From Nemania diffusa (Eukaryota > Ascomycota > Sordariomycetes > Xylariales > Xylariaceae), in assembly GCA_038501195.1 (NCBI GenBank), contig JBBPUQ010000006.1, positions 1,116,001 to 1,180,000 on the forward strand: a stretch of 64,000 nucleotides of DNA, in the 5' to 3' direction. Positions within the stretch are counted from its first letter, which is position 1, and each line of letters opens with the position of its first letter. Both the position numbers and the translations under genes were made by a program. Under the pieces are notes generated by a model. That model was not told the origin of the DNA, ran no database searches, and saw only the letters and a list, made by a program, of their open reading frames with translations. Positions 23,333 through 34,199 of this stretch are shown here, piece by piece.

Positions 23333-25438
23333 ACCGGAGGTCGGCGTTATGCTCTCGGTATATTTTGGTAGCGGAGGCTCTATCTACGTGGGGGACTCGG
23401 TTGGGATCAGGAAAAAGGTATTCCGGGGAAAATCTAGTCATCTGTATCATCGCATCTTCATTAAGGACGGCGGCGATGGACACTGCCATGGGATGAAAAG
23501 TAACTTGATGTCTTATCATTCTTCCTAAGTACGAGCATGTCGGTGCATTTGCGTTGCCTATCTCAAGACACAGATCAACATCAGACGCCGATAGCACTAC
23601 CCAGATTCTAGATTCTTAGAGAATAGAGGAGTGCAGCAAACGCCAAGATGTGTACTGGTGTGAGATCATGAATTAATACCGAGGTACTTCAGGTATTATA
23701 TTAGCGAAGTAGGAGCAAACCCCCAAACTAAATCACCAATCATATCTAACATTACCCCCCACGTGGATGGAGGATTGGGACAATATTTATCTACGGCGAG
23801 TGTCCTCGATCCTTTCATATTTACCCATATATAACGCGGGTTGTGTTGCAAGTGCGAGTTTACGCATCTGCGCGCGGAGATTATCCCTCTCTCAGCCTTG
23901 CCGTTGATTACTTTACACATGACCTCGCGACAAGCATCTATGCGAGAGTTGCATCTAGTTCATGCCGGAGTCGGAAGCTTCCAAATGTTCATAGTAAGAC
24001 AGGAAGGCTTGGCAACCTCGTGAACCTTAACGTCTCAATGGAGAATAGTTCCTCAGCTAATCGCAATACTCTGTACAGTACCGTAGGAAACAAACTTGGC
24101 CGGTGTGGGGACGTCCGTGCCTTATCCACTTATTACAGTCGTGGTTAGATCAACATGAAATGGCCTCGGGGTGCAATCCCGTACAGATATGTAATGAAAA
24201 ACAAAGACTGGAGGGGATTAGTAAGGGATGCTGCGTGATATCGGGTTTGGCGGGGAAGACGCGTATAGCGAGGTTATTAAACGCAGGACGGGATTTTATC
24301 CAGGACATGTGTCAAGGGGGCGAACAAATTTGGAACCGTCACCAGACACATTTCATTTGTAAGTCAAGGCCGTAGAGTAGTAAAAGGAAATAACGCTGAC
24401 CGGAGCCGCGGTCAGGGTCGCCCCTCCACTGAAAAAAAAAAATACAGATACTGTGTACTGTAGTATGGGTGGGCGTTGTAATACCAAGAATTTCACCAAA
24501 GCCACTAGTTAAACTAAGCCTACCTAGGAAATATAAAGCATTCTTTCTTAGTCAACTAAGTGTGTGCAAGATATTTACCAACTAGAAAAGATCATGTTCT
24601 TTTAAGAACATATCTAAGAAGAAAAAGAGAACTCGTGCCAGACCCTAGGACCACCATAACCTCTGAAATGGTATGTTTTCTTCATTCTGCTATAAGTAGT
24701 AGCGTTATTAACAGGAGCTATACAGAATACAGTAGGGCTCTCGGGAATACAACGAGTTTAGAAGCTTCGGAATAATATCAGAGGCAATTCCTAATAAACC
24801 CGCGGAACTAAATAGTGAGTCTACAAGCTAGAACTGCAAGGCTTATGAACTAACTGATGGTAAGAGAAAAGGAGAAGAAAATAACGATGGTAAATTTTTA
24901 TCACTTATTATTTATTGGTCTCTCGTCATGAGCAGACAGAATAATACGGGTCTCTTATAACTGCTGAGCTCTACGTGGTAATAGGCTGCAGCACGTAACG
25001 ACTTACGATACCTCTATGCAATTGAAATAGATCCGTCAAATAAACCGTTTATTACCTAACTACGGTACCTAAAGACTCAACAGTTTTAATCTTTATGCAT
25101 AAAACTTTGCATATAAATGCAGAGCATAGCTAAACCCAATTAGCTATGCGCCACAAAAAGTGGTCCCAGAGCCAATCCCTCCCACTTCACTGTAAAACGC
25201 CTACTTGTAGAGAGGTACCCGGACGTCATCCCCCGCTCGCAGCGTAATACAGTGCGGGCCGATAAAACAGCTGTCGCCCCAACAATCCGAGTTCGCGAGT
25301 CGTCACTACCTATTTCATGTCATACTTGACTGACAATACAACAATATTTGCGAGAAAACAACACCAGAGCCATTCTCTCGTTAACAATTATCTTTCTCTA
25401 CCTCTCCCCAGCGCAAGCACATAAAAACCTCATACAAG
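23333..25438. other. Intergenic, Tudor-SN 3' side and transaldolase promoter
   Basis: This 2.1-kb region has no recognisable gene. The frames at 23841-24148 and 24103-24375 are short, overlap one another and show no family features. The stretch 24480-25140 is AT-richer than the flanks. Two TGCATA-type elements occur close together near 25096-25126. The 100 bases before the transaldolase start are pyrimidine-rich. Confidence 0.45.
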
Positions 25439-26989
25439 ATGTCCAGCTCTCTCGACCAATTGAAGGCCACTGGCACTGTAAGTCTCGCCGTCACGATTTA
25501 CCCCTCATACCAACGAATTTACCCCTCCACCGATTGCTGCCATACTACTGTCCTACTGTCCTGTCATGGCAGCTTGGGCGTGAGAACCCTGAAAGCTTCC
25601 AGCGGCGCATCGCCAGCCTATTCCCCATCTTCTTCGAGCAACACCGAGATATCCTTTCCAGCACACTTTTACTGACTTGCATCTCGACGAACAGGTGGTT
25701 GTGTGTGATTCCGGTATGTCTGTCGCAACAAGGAACTGGAAGTGGGTGGGCGCTGACTGAGCCATTCTTATTCTCACTTCTCTAGGTGACTTTGCAAGTA
25801 AGTCTTATCCCGCGCGCTGTGGCATGCATAGAGAACCGCTGCTGCCGCTGCCTCTTGCCTCTTCCTAGTAGCGTCGGACATTTCCTGTCCGCTTCATGTT
25901 GAGAGAGAGATGCCTGCTAACAAGTGGCTCAGCCATCGGAAAGTACAAGCCCCAAGATGCCACCACCAACCCGTCTCTCATCCTCGCCGCCTCCAAGAAG
26001 CCCGAGTATGCTAAACTGATTGACGACGCCGTTGCATACGCCAAGACCCAGGGTGGCGACGTCGACTCCCAAGTCGATTCTGCTCTCGACAGACTTCTCG
26101 TCGCCTTTGGCGAGGAGATCCTAAAGATCATCCCCGGCAAGGTCTCCACTGAGGTCGATGCTCGTTTCTCCTTCGACACGAAGGCTTCGGTCGACAAGGC
26201 CCTGCACATCATCGAGGTATGTATTCTCGATGTCGACGCATCAAACGCCCATTCTGTCAATATACTAATAGATGTTTGGCCGTATAGCTATACAAGAAGC
26301 AAGGCATCTCCAAGGACCGTATCCTAATCAAGATCGCCTCCACATGGGAAGGCATCAAGGCCGCCGAGATCCTACAGCGCGACCATGGCATCAACTGCAA
26401 CCTGACCCTCATGTTCTCGCTCGTCCAGGCTATTGCTGCTGCGGAGGCTGGTGCTTTCCTCATCTCACCCTTCGTTGGCCGCATTCTCGACTGGTACAAG
26501 GCTGCCACGAAGAAGGAGTACGGCAAGGAGGAAGACCCCGGCGTCAAGTCGGTCCAGAGCATCTACAACTATTACAAGAAATTCGGCTACAAGACCATCG
26601 TCATGGGTGCTTCGTTCCGTAATACTGGAGAGATTACCGAACTGGCTGGCTGCGATTACCTAACGATCTCTGTAAGTTACCTTGGCTCCTTTTCTCCAAG
26701 CGTTGTCTTCAGTTCAAACGGAATCTGTGACTGATGCTGACCCCAACAATAGCCCAACCTACTTGAGGAGCTCCTGAACTCCACTGCCAATGTCCCCAAG
26801 AAGCTCGATGCTGCGGGTGCTAGCGCCCTCGACCTCACCAAGATATCATACATCAGCGACGAGGCACTGTTCCGCTTCGACTTCAACGAGGACCAGATGG
26901 CCGTCGAGAAGCTGCGTGAGGGCATTAGCAAGTTCGCTGCCGACGCCATCACCCTAAAGGATATCCTTAAGAAGAAGATCTCAGCATAA
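25439..26989 (+). CDS. tal1: Transaldolase
   Basis: The enzyme moves a dihydroxyacetone unit between sedoheptulose 7-phosphate and glyceraldehyde 3-phosphate in the non-oxidative pentose phosphate pathway, in the cytosol. There are six exons: 25439-25477, 25695-25713, 25786-25797, 25933-26216, 26288-26671 and 26753-26989. They total 975 nt, giving 324 residues, a normal length. Recognised blocks are the beta-strand VVVCDSGDF, then DATTNPSLI, then [13 protein letters not shown] with the Schiff-base lysine in the KIAST block, then [11 protein letters not shown] and FVGRILDW. Two exons are tiny (19 and 12 nt), yet both keep the conserved reading frame. The gene points the same way as sod1 and Tudor-SN. 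Confidence 0.97.
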
Positions 26990-27442
26990 ATGTACTTAAC
27001 TATCTTAGGTGATCTCCGGAAGGGGGTGGAGAATGCTGGTGAGACAGTGGGGGCCACGGACTATCGAACAAAAAGAAAATAACTTACTTGGTTTCTGAGA
27101 GTGGCTATTACGGGATACTGTCGTTTCACAGCGAGACATTCCTATTATGTAACTCATAGGAACTTGTAGGTAGCATGGCTGAGGAGTTTTCTACAGTAGG
27201 GCATCTATTTAATCTAGATTGGAATCCACACGATATACCTAACCCCACAAACCCATTTTCTAATAGAATTCAGTCGTCGATTAGTTGCAGTTTCAAATTC
27301 TCCCGTATGTCTGTTTACATGTGCCTCGTTTCGCACGCGCTCCGTGCGATGTATATTACTTGATTATGAATAACCCCATCACATTTAAAATTATATCCCG
27401 ACCTCTAGCCAGTCTAGTCTAGATGTTGCAGGTTGGGTTCGT
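26990..27442. other. Convergent 3' region, transaldolase and Ppn2-like gene
   Basis: This is the untranslated 3' sequence between two convergent genes. No frame with family resemblance is seen. A short inverted repeat (CGCACGC-TCC-GTGCG) at about 27332-27346 could act in 3' end formation, but I have no direct support for that. Confidence 0.4.
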
Positions 27443-28933
27443 CTACGCCTCGTCACAGGACACGCTGACAAGCCGGTGCCGTATCCTCGCCCGCGTGCGC
27501 TGTTCCCGAGGGACCTCGCCGTCGGTATTCCACACTTCATTTCCTTCCTCTTCTTCTTCTTCTTCTTGTGATAACTGTCCATTTTCCGCCGCGTCTTCTT
27601 GGGAACCGTGCGCGGCGGGCGCGAACTCGAAGACGACGCCGGTCAGCGCGTGGTCGCGGGCGCAGCCGCTGTCGAGCCCGAAGGCGTACCGGCGCATGCG
27701 GAGGCCGGCCTTGGCGTCGTGGCCGTAGACGACGGTCGAGGGGCGCGGGTGGCCGCTGCCGCCGCGGGAGGTGGCGAGGGAGGTCTGGTAGGTCGTCCAG
27801 ATCTCGGCCCAGGGGACGCCGTCGTGCTCGGCGCTCGGGACCATGGGCTTGTGGCCGTGGCCTGGCTTCGCGTCTGCCGCGGGGTCCGTTGTTAGGGGAG
27901 TCTGGCCGGCATTCGGCGTGTTGGTATCGGGGCGGGGGTCGGTGGCGCGCTCGGAATACGGGAGGAGGGTCCGCATCGTCATCACGGCGTCGGGGTCTTG
28001 CGACTCGAGCGGGATGCCCGGCACGAGGCCGGCGTGCACGACGAGGACCTCGCCGTATCGTGGCCCGAGGTCCCCGATGCGCAGGATTAGGGGCAGGGAG
28101 GAGAGCCAGGCGCGGTGGGAGGGCTTGAGGGATTGGGCGGTGCCTAGGTCTGAGCGGCGGGGTTTGCGGTCTTTGGATTTCTTCTTGCCCTTGCCCTTGC
28201 CCTTTTTGCCCCTTTTCTTTTCCTTCTTGTTTTTATTCTTGTTCTTCGAGGTGCCTTCTTCGTCTTTGGATATCGCTTCTATGTCGCTAGTGCTTTGAGT
28301 ATTGTCGCTTTCATCTTCTGAGTCCTCTGCGTTTAGATTTATGTTGGCTATTCCGCTTTCATTTGGGTCTGCGTCCTCCCCCTCATCGTCCGTATCACTG
28401 TCAGCGCTGGCGGCTTTCCCGCCTCTCCGCTCGTAATGCTGCCATGCCGTCAGCACGCGATCCTCGTGGTTCCCACGCACGCCGTATGCGCCGATACGCA
28501 TAGCTAAGTCCACGACACCCGGGCTGTCGGGGCCCTTGTTCACCATGTCGCCCGCGAGAACCAAGGTGTCGCCGCGTGACTTAGAGAACTCGGCTTTGCG
28601 CAGAAGCGCCTCTAAGGATTTGAGGTGTCCGTGGACGTCGCCGACGATGATCAGCCGCCGCGGGGTGTCTCGCGGGGTCGAGGGGGCTGTTGGGAGGAGA
28701 GAGGCAGGGAGGTCGAGGATTTGGGGGTAGGTCCTCTTCGTCGTGGCAGCCATTTTGTCGTCCATTCTAAGAGGTTCTGGCTCGCCGGGGACTGGGCGAG
28801 AAGACAAGTTGAGGGGGGCCGGGCCTAGCTGTATGTACTGCAGGAAGATGATGCTCAGGACGAAGGCGACGGCAGCGAGAACAAGCGTGCGGTTTCGCGG
28901 ACGCTGCAGGCGCGGTAGTCTATCGCCGGCCAT
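27443..28933 (-). CDS. PPN2: Ppn2-like membrane-anchored metallophosphatase (endopolyphosphatase family)
   Basis: This single exon gives 496 residues. One transmembrane helix (about 15-36) makes it a predicted type II membrane protein. The calcineurin-type metal-binding motifs follow: GDVHGH at 98-103, GDMVNKGPDS at 128-137, GNHED at 154-158, HAGLVPG from 300 and GHDAKAG at 404-410. GLDSGC at 419-424 completes the PPP-like set seen in yeast Ppn2. Ppn2 cleaves polyphosphate inside the vacuole, and I infer the same here. Between GNHED and HAGL lies an insert with an acidic stretch (about 178-226) and a very basic one (about 228-260, mostly Lys with Gly and Asn). A Glu run near 470 is encoded by a GAA/GAG repeat. 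The 3' half is very GC-rich. Confidence 0.85.
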   Translation of the reverse strand: MAGDRLPRLQRPRNRTLVLAAVAFVLSIIFLQYIQLGPAPLNLSSRPVPGEPEPLRMDDKMAATTKRTYPQILDLPASLLPTAPSTPRDTPRRLIIVGDVHGHLKSLEALLRKAEFSKSRGDTLVLAGDMVNKGPDSPGVVDLAMRIGAYGVRGNHEDRVLTAWQHYERRGGKAASADSDTDDEGEDADPNESGIANINLNAEDSEDESDNTQSTSDIEAISKDEEGTSKNKNKNKKEKKRGKKGKGKGKKKSKDRKPRRSDLGTAQSLKPSHRAWLSSLPLILRIGDLGPRYGEVLVVHAGLVPGIPLESQDPDAVMTMRTLLPYSERATDPRPDTNTPNAGQTPLTTDPAADAKPGHGHKPMVPSAEHDGVPWAEIWTTYQTSLATSRGGSGHPRPSTVVYGHDAKAGLRMRRYAFGLDSGCARDHALTGVVFEFAPAAHGSQEDAAENGQLSQEEEEEEEGNEVWNTDGEVPREQRTRARIRHRLVSVSCDEA

Positions 28934-30074
28934 TGATTATGTGATTTTTAGAAAAACAAAAGACAAGCGAACAACCCATTAGATGCTCGGACAAGCTATA
29001 TACGTAGAAGGACAGGTATTTACGTGAGGTCCAAGGAAAAACAAGAAAAAATGTCGTTTCACAGCATCTGTTTTTCAATAGCGCATGCGTTTCGTCGTCA
29101 TCCTTTTAGATTAAGCACGGCGTTTGCTCCGTCGTCTTGTCTTACGCGGAAGCTAGCATTTCAGATTTTAGCGCAGCTCAACTTTGAAGAGGAGAACCCG
29201 TCTAACGTCTAACGGCAATAGTCAAAAAAGGTGCTCATGTACAAATTAGAGTTTTTTTTTTTTCTCGGAGTACTCGACGCTGAAATTAAGTTGAGCTTGG
29301 AGTGTTGCTAGTAATTATCTAGCGTAGAGAGATTGCTGAATCGGGGAGTTAGGCATGTGCTCCTGGCTTATATGCATAACCCCCTTATCAAGGTGTTGGA
29401 CAGACAAGGTTAGGTACCTAGTAAATGGCCGACGATCCGTAGTCGGATGGGGTTTCTTGCAGCTCAGTAGAGCAAGTAGAGCAAGTAGAGCAAGGAGCTC
29501 AAAAAACTGAAAGCTAGCAGAAGACTTGTGGTATAAACAAGTTTCTAAGTGGGTTAGCAATATTACGAACGGAACAGTGGCCAACTATGTTAGGTAATGA
29601 AATTATCACCTTGCCTTAGCTCTAACACGCCTTTGGCATTATGAGTAGTCTCCCTTACACTTGTCTCCTATTGAACAGGTGGTTGAGAATTAGGGGACAC
29701 AAAGAGGCCAATGTATCCACGAGGTTGGTGTCTCGTAGGTAACTGAGAGTAAAGGCTGGACCTGTAGAATAGCAGAATCCCACTTACTCACTGGCTAGTA
29801 TTGATAATATAGCAGCGTACCTAATTGCAATCATGGTTCAAGTTGTTGAGGGACTCAACCCAGAACAGTGAATCTGCTAATTATTATCCGAAAAAATATA
29901 GCAGATCCGGTAGATGGAATAGGAATCCAAAAGTAGGTATTAATGCGAACCCCTAAACGCCGCCCAATGCAATGCATTATACATAACAGATCGCTACCTT
30001 GCGATCCTTTTTCTTGTTTCTTCTCATAGTCGACCTTTACACTATTTTAGTCGGCCCGTCTCGTTTTCACCCTA
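28934..30074. other. Intergenic, with a short tandem repeat
   Basis: This region holds the Ppn2-like promoter and the Pet191 3' end. About three copies of a 10-base unit (AGTAGAGCAA) lie at about 29465-29495. The palindrome TAGGTACCTA is at 29411. The minus frame 29315-29584 includes the repeat (as LLALLALLAL) and is not credible as a gene. Confidence 0.5.
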
Positions 30075-30557
30075 TCATTTCTTTTCTTGTTGCTGCTTTT
30101 GCGCCTCCTGAGCACGGTACTTCTCGTTCTCCACCTCGCGCCAGTCTTTCGGCTCAGGCTCGTTGCCGTCGGTGGCCCGGACGGTGCCGGAGAAGGCGGG
30201 CCGGCCGGCATACAACTGGTATCCGTCGCCGGAGTTCTCGGCCGTCTCGAGGGTCTTGAAGGTGATGGGCTGGTTCCCGCGGAATCGCTTGCGCATGTCG
30301 ATCATGCCGCGCCGGCACTCGCCGAATCCCTTCTTGAGCTGTTGGCACTTGGTGGGCAGCGTCTCGGATAAAGGGGATCGCAGGCAGTCGGCGGCGGTGT
30401 TCCGTTGGACCATGACGCATTCGGATTCTTGCAGGCATTGCGCCAGCGCGGCTCCTGTCGGGGGCGGGGGTCAGTATGTTTGATGTTGTCTGCGTGAAGC
30501 TAGTTTGGCGAGGAATAAGAAATTGGACGTACTTATCTCCTTACAGGAGCTCGGCAT
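30075..30557 (-). CDS. PET191: Cytochrome c oxidase assembly factor Pet191 (COA5)
   Basis: This factor acts in the mitochondrial intermembrane space for assembly of complex IV. Two exons (30533-30557 and 30075-30454) are separated by a 78-bp intron with donor GTACGT and acceptor CAG. The product has 134 residues. The very short first exon encodes MPSSCKEI plus one base; splicing restores SCKEIRAALAQCLQESEC, which is diagnostic of the family. The conserved cysteines include the second pair, CQQLKKGFGEC (CX9C), used for Mia40-dependent import and folding. The tail after about residue 75 is longer than in yeast Pet191 and ends in a Gln/Lys/Glu-rich run. The gene is divergent from the steryl ester hydrolase. 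Confidence 0.95.
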
Positions 30558-31370
30558 TTTTGGCGAATTGGTTGTTTGCGAGGTCGTGGTGATTTTAGAT
30601 TGATGTATCAATCAGAGATCGAACGATACTATCACCAAAAGTTCGGCCCTTAGGAATTCGTGGCTTTGATTGGACGGGTAGTGTGGGACAGCGCAAAGAC
30701 CCGGTAAATGCAAGCTTTGGTTGAAATATGCAGATACAGCCCTGTAAAATAATGCGACTTGACTTACAGCGCATCTGCAATGTGGGGGAGATTCATTGGA
30801 CTCGGCATGGGTAGGTACCTAGCACCTATTCTGTAGGTACACTACCTTGCAGCGTCATCCCATCATTCAAAGGTTAATTATTCTTAAACGACTTAAACAG
30901 TAGACTAAGTTTATAGGAAAAGCTAATTCAAGGACCTCTAGAGATCAATACATAAACTCAAAATACACTTGTCTTATACAGAATGCATACTGCGTAATAT
31001 ACCGTCGCCAATCTCAAGCGGGTTGATGCAATGCTACAATACAGAATACTTACGAGTACCTAAGGTACCAATATGTCAACATGTAAATGACAGGGATCTC
31101 CTGTCTAGGTTAAAATGGGCATTTCCTTACTTGCATGTGACATCACCCAAACCCCATGTAGCTCTTGATAATTACCAGTACAGCTGGACAGGTGCACACC
31201 TCATCAGACTTAGAGAGCTACACTAACACCGCCTCCCTCAACCCCTTGACTTTCGCACACCTCCTCTCATCTCAAGTTTCTCTATTCTACGAAAACATGA
31301 CTATTCAGCTGCCGTAGTGCAGCGCCGAGCTTCTTGTAGCTTTATTGTCCCGGAACAAGACTTGTTCAAC
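30558..31370. promoter_or_regulatory. Divergent promoter region, PET191 and steryl ester hydrolase
   Basis: These 813 bases separate the two start codons and hold no gene. The palindrome TAGGTACCTA lies at 30812, with partial copies at about 30831 and 31056-31070. No clear TATA box was found near either start. Confidence 0.5.
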
Positions 31371-33598
31371 ATGCCTGTACCGTTTATAGGCCGACTGAAC
31401 CCGTTCGTTCCCCTTTCCAACATGCCATGGCGCAGTCGCCCGTGGTTACGTATCTAATGACAATCTAGAATCGAATATGCCGCCCTAGTAGGCTCATTTC
31501 TGTTCGTTGCGTTCGAGGCCATCATTCGAATCTTGACACTTGCGCTCCGTACGCGACTCCAGTCCGACTCTACTACCTTCAGCAACTAATAGACTGTCTA
31601 CCTAGCTACGTCACTGATCGACCTTTTTACCGAAGCCTCACGTCGCATATTCAATAGTGTAACATCGCCAGCCCAAAAGAAAGCTGAGGAGAAAAAGCAT
31701 GGTGCGCTTTGTTCTCGCTGAAACACGAACGATAATTCCCTACTAACTCGCGTCTTTTCGCCAGCCATCTCGACTTCCATCCGAAACGCCGCCGATTTCG
31801 TCGCGATATGTGCTACGTATGGATACGCGGCCGAAGAACATGTGGTGCAGACAAAGGACGGGTATCTACTTGGTGTACACCGGCTCGCGTGGAGAAAGGG
31901 CGAAGAGGATATCAAGGTGAACAATGGGCCTACCAGTATTAAGAAGCGCGTCGTCTACCTTCACCATGGTCTCCTCATGAACAGCGAGGTTTGGGTCTGC
32001 CTGACCGATGCCCAACGCTGTCTCCCATTTGTTTTGGTAGAGCATGGCTTTGATGTCTGGGTAAGCTATCCCCCCTTTTTACATTTTCTATATTTCTCTA
32101 CCAGAAACTTGAGCTGATTGACATTGTCGTTTAGTTAGGTAACAATCGCGGGAACAAGTACTCCAAGAAATCAATTAAGTGCTCGCCAAACTCGACCCAG
32201 TTCTGGAACTTCTCCATTGACGAGTTTGCCTTCTATGACATTCCCGATTCGATCCAGTACATCCTCGACACCACAAAACAGCCCTCCTTATCCTATATCG
32301 GGTTCTCCCAAGGATCAGCACAAGCATTTGCAAGTCTAGCAGTCAACCCCAAGCTAAATGACCAAGTCAATGTCTTTATTGCACTTGCGCCTGCAATGTC
32401 AGTGCCAGGGCTGCACAACGGCATTGTTGATGCTCTTATCAAGGCCTCACCGCAAGTTCTATTCCTTCTCTTTGGTCGCAGGTCGATTCTGAGCTCCGCG
32501 ACCACCTGGCAAAGCATTCTCTACCCCCCAATATTCATCAAAGTCATCGACATGGGCAATAAGTTCCTCTTCGGTTGGAAGTCCAAAAACATGTCGGTCA
32601 GCCAGAAACTTGCGGCATACCCACACTTGTACTCATTTACGAGCACAAAATCGGTTGTTCATTGGTTTCAGATCATCCGCAACAAGTCGTTCCAGATGTT
32701 CGATGATGACCTTCAGACACCCCTAGGAATGAACACCTTGAACAAATACACCAAAGTGGCCAAATACCCGACTCGCAACATCAGGACGCCTATTGTCATC
32801 GTGTACGGTGGGAGTGATTCATTAGTGGACATAAAGGTCATGTTGAAGGAACTTCCTAAGAGAACCGTTGCCACTGAGATACCGCATTATGAACATTTGG
32901 ATTTCTTATGGGCTCGAGATGCTGATACTCAAGTTTTTCGACATGTCTTTGATGCCCTAGACAATTTCACGAGTGCGGAGAACCCGCTAAGAGAATACGA
33001 GAGTTACGCTCGCGCAAGGCACAGGAGTTTGTCTGCCTCGGCAACATTCAAGCAGTAAGTTGGTTTCCTCTTATTCCGAATGATAATTGCTCTCTTGTAT
33101 TTCTCATTTCGTATCTGTCTAACTTGTCTTCGCAGCGTACGTGTAAACAGCGACGCAGTAGAGTCCGACAGTACTTCTGTCCTGTCTAATGGACAGGAGA
33201 ACGGCGACGGCCCTCAACACAAAGCTAGAGAGACGTTATTAAGTCCTATAAATATCACCGAAGAACTGACGCCTCAGCACCCGCACCCAACACGTCCGTA
33301 TACCCACCCCATCACATCCATTAACGAGAACAATGTCTCAACCCCAGATAGGCAAAGTTCAGTAGCCCTAGACGGCAGCCAGGAATACCACACCCCCACA
33401 CAAAATCCTGCGATCACATCACCCACCGCGATTAAGTTGCCCCGACGTCGTGGTAGTGCCACGAGCAATCTCAGCATCAACTCGCCAAGGGACGGCGGAC
33501 GAAGCTGCATCAAGATCGGCACCTCACAACCTGCCGGCAGCGTCGTGACTACAGGGAGCAGTGACGAAGGACAGCAATATCAAAAAACGGGGCGCTGA
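31371..33598 (+). CDS. Steryl ester hydrolase / acid lipase family (Tgl1/Yeh type)
   Basis: The enzyme is expected to hydrolyse sterol esters at lipid droplets or membranes. There are six exons: 31371-31402, 31469-31548, 31606-31701, 31765-32060, 32135-33054 and 33136-33598. They total 1887 nt, giving 628 residues. A membrane anchor lies at about residues 15-35. Then come the acid-lipase blocks: VVQTKDGYLLGVHRL, LHHGLLMNSEVW and DVWLGNNRGNKYS. The nucleophile elbow is GFSQG with Ser226; Asp396 (GGSDSLVD) and His422 (HYEHLDFLW) complete the triad. The 170-residue tail is Ser/Thr/Pro-rich and disordered. Exon 2 was placed by testing frames: donor GTACGC with acceptor CCTAG keeps frame and gives LALPTSLIDLF. 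The first donor, GTTCGT, is non-standard. Confidence 0.92.
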
Positions 33599-34199
33599 TC
33601 ACACGGGAAGAGGGGTAGCCTTCGGATTCTTTTTATCATATCACTAGACAAGTGTACAAATACACACCGCAGACCTAAGCACGCAGCAAGGTCGCGGCAT
33701 ACGGCGTTTTGCGTAGTAGAGCATACGAACGAACATGGAGTATGGGCATTGCCGTTGTAAATATTCATATAACTAGTTAGCTACGCTATTGTTGAGAATA
33801 GCTTTCTGTAGTGCTGATGACAGAGATACATATGCATCGTATACAAGCACACTCCTCCAGTTAACGATCCAAGTTTCAATGGTGTATAGTATCAGTAAAA
33901 TGTACTTTAGCCCGGATCCCCAAGGAAGTGCGCAGTCTGCGAGTAATAGTGCTGGCGTAGAATGCGAAAAGTTCACAACAAAACCAAATATCGCAACCAG
34001 AAACACGTTCATCATTAATCCGTTCGTAATGCTAGTACCCCAATCGCCTAACTCCAGCCCTACCATAGTATTACATATCTCAGCAGCAGCAACACGTCAA
34101 CACAAAACAGAGAACCAACCACACCCAGTTGTGATAATAATACAAACCCAACACCCACCAGGCCGTAAATGCCGTATGTATAACAGACCCTAGACACAA
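33599..34199. other. Convergent 3' region
   Basis: This is the 3' sequence between the steryl ester hydrolase and the HAM1-type gene. Frames on both strands (33773-34066 minus, 33789-34193 plus) overlap one another and show no family resemblance. The strongly C/A-rich stretch at 34085-34170 is probably the 3' untranslated region of the minus-strand gene. Confidence 0.45.
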
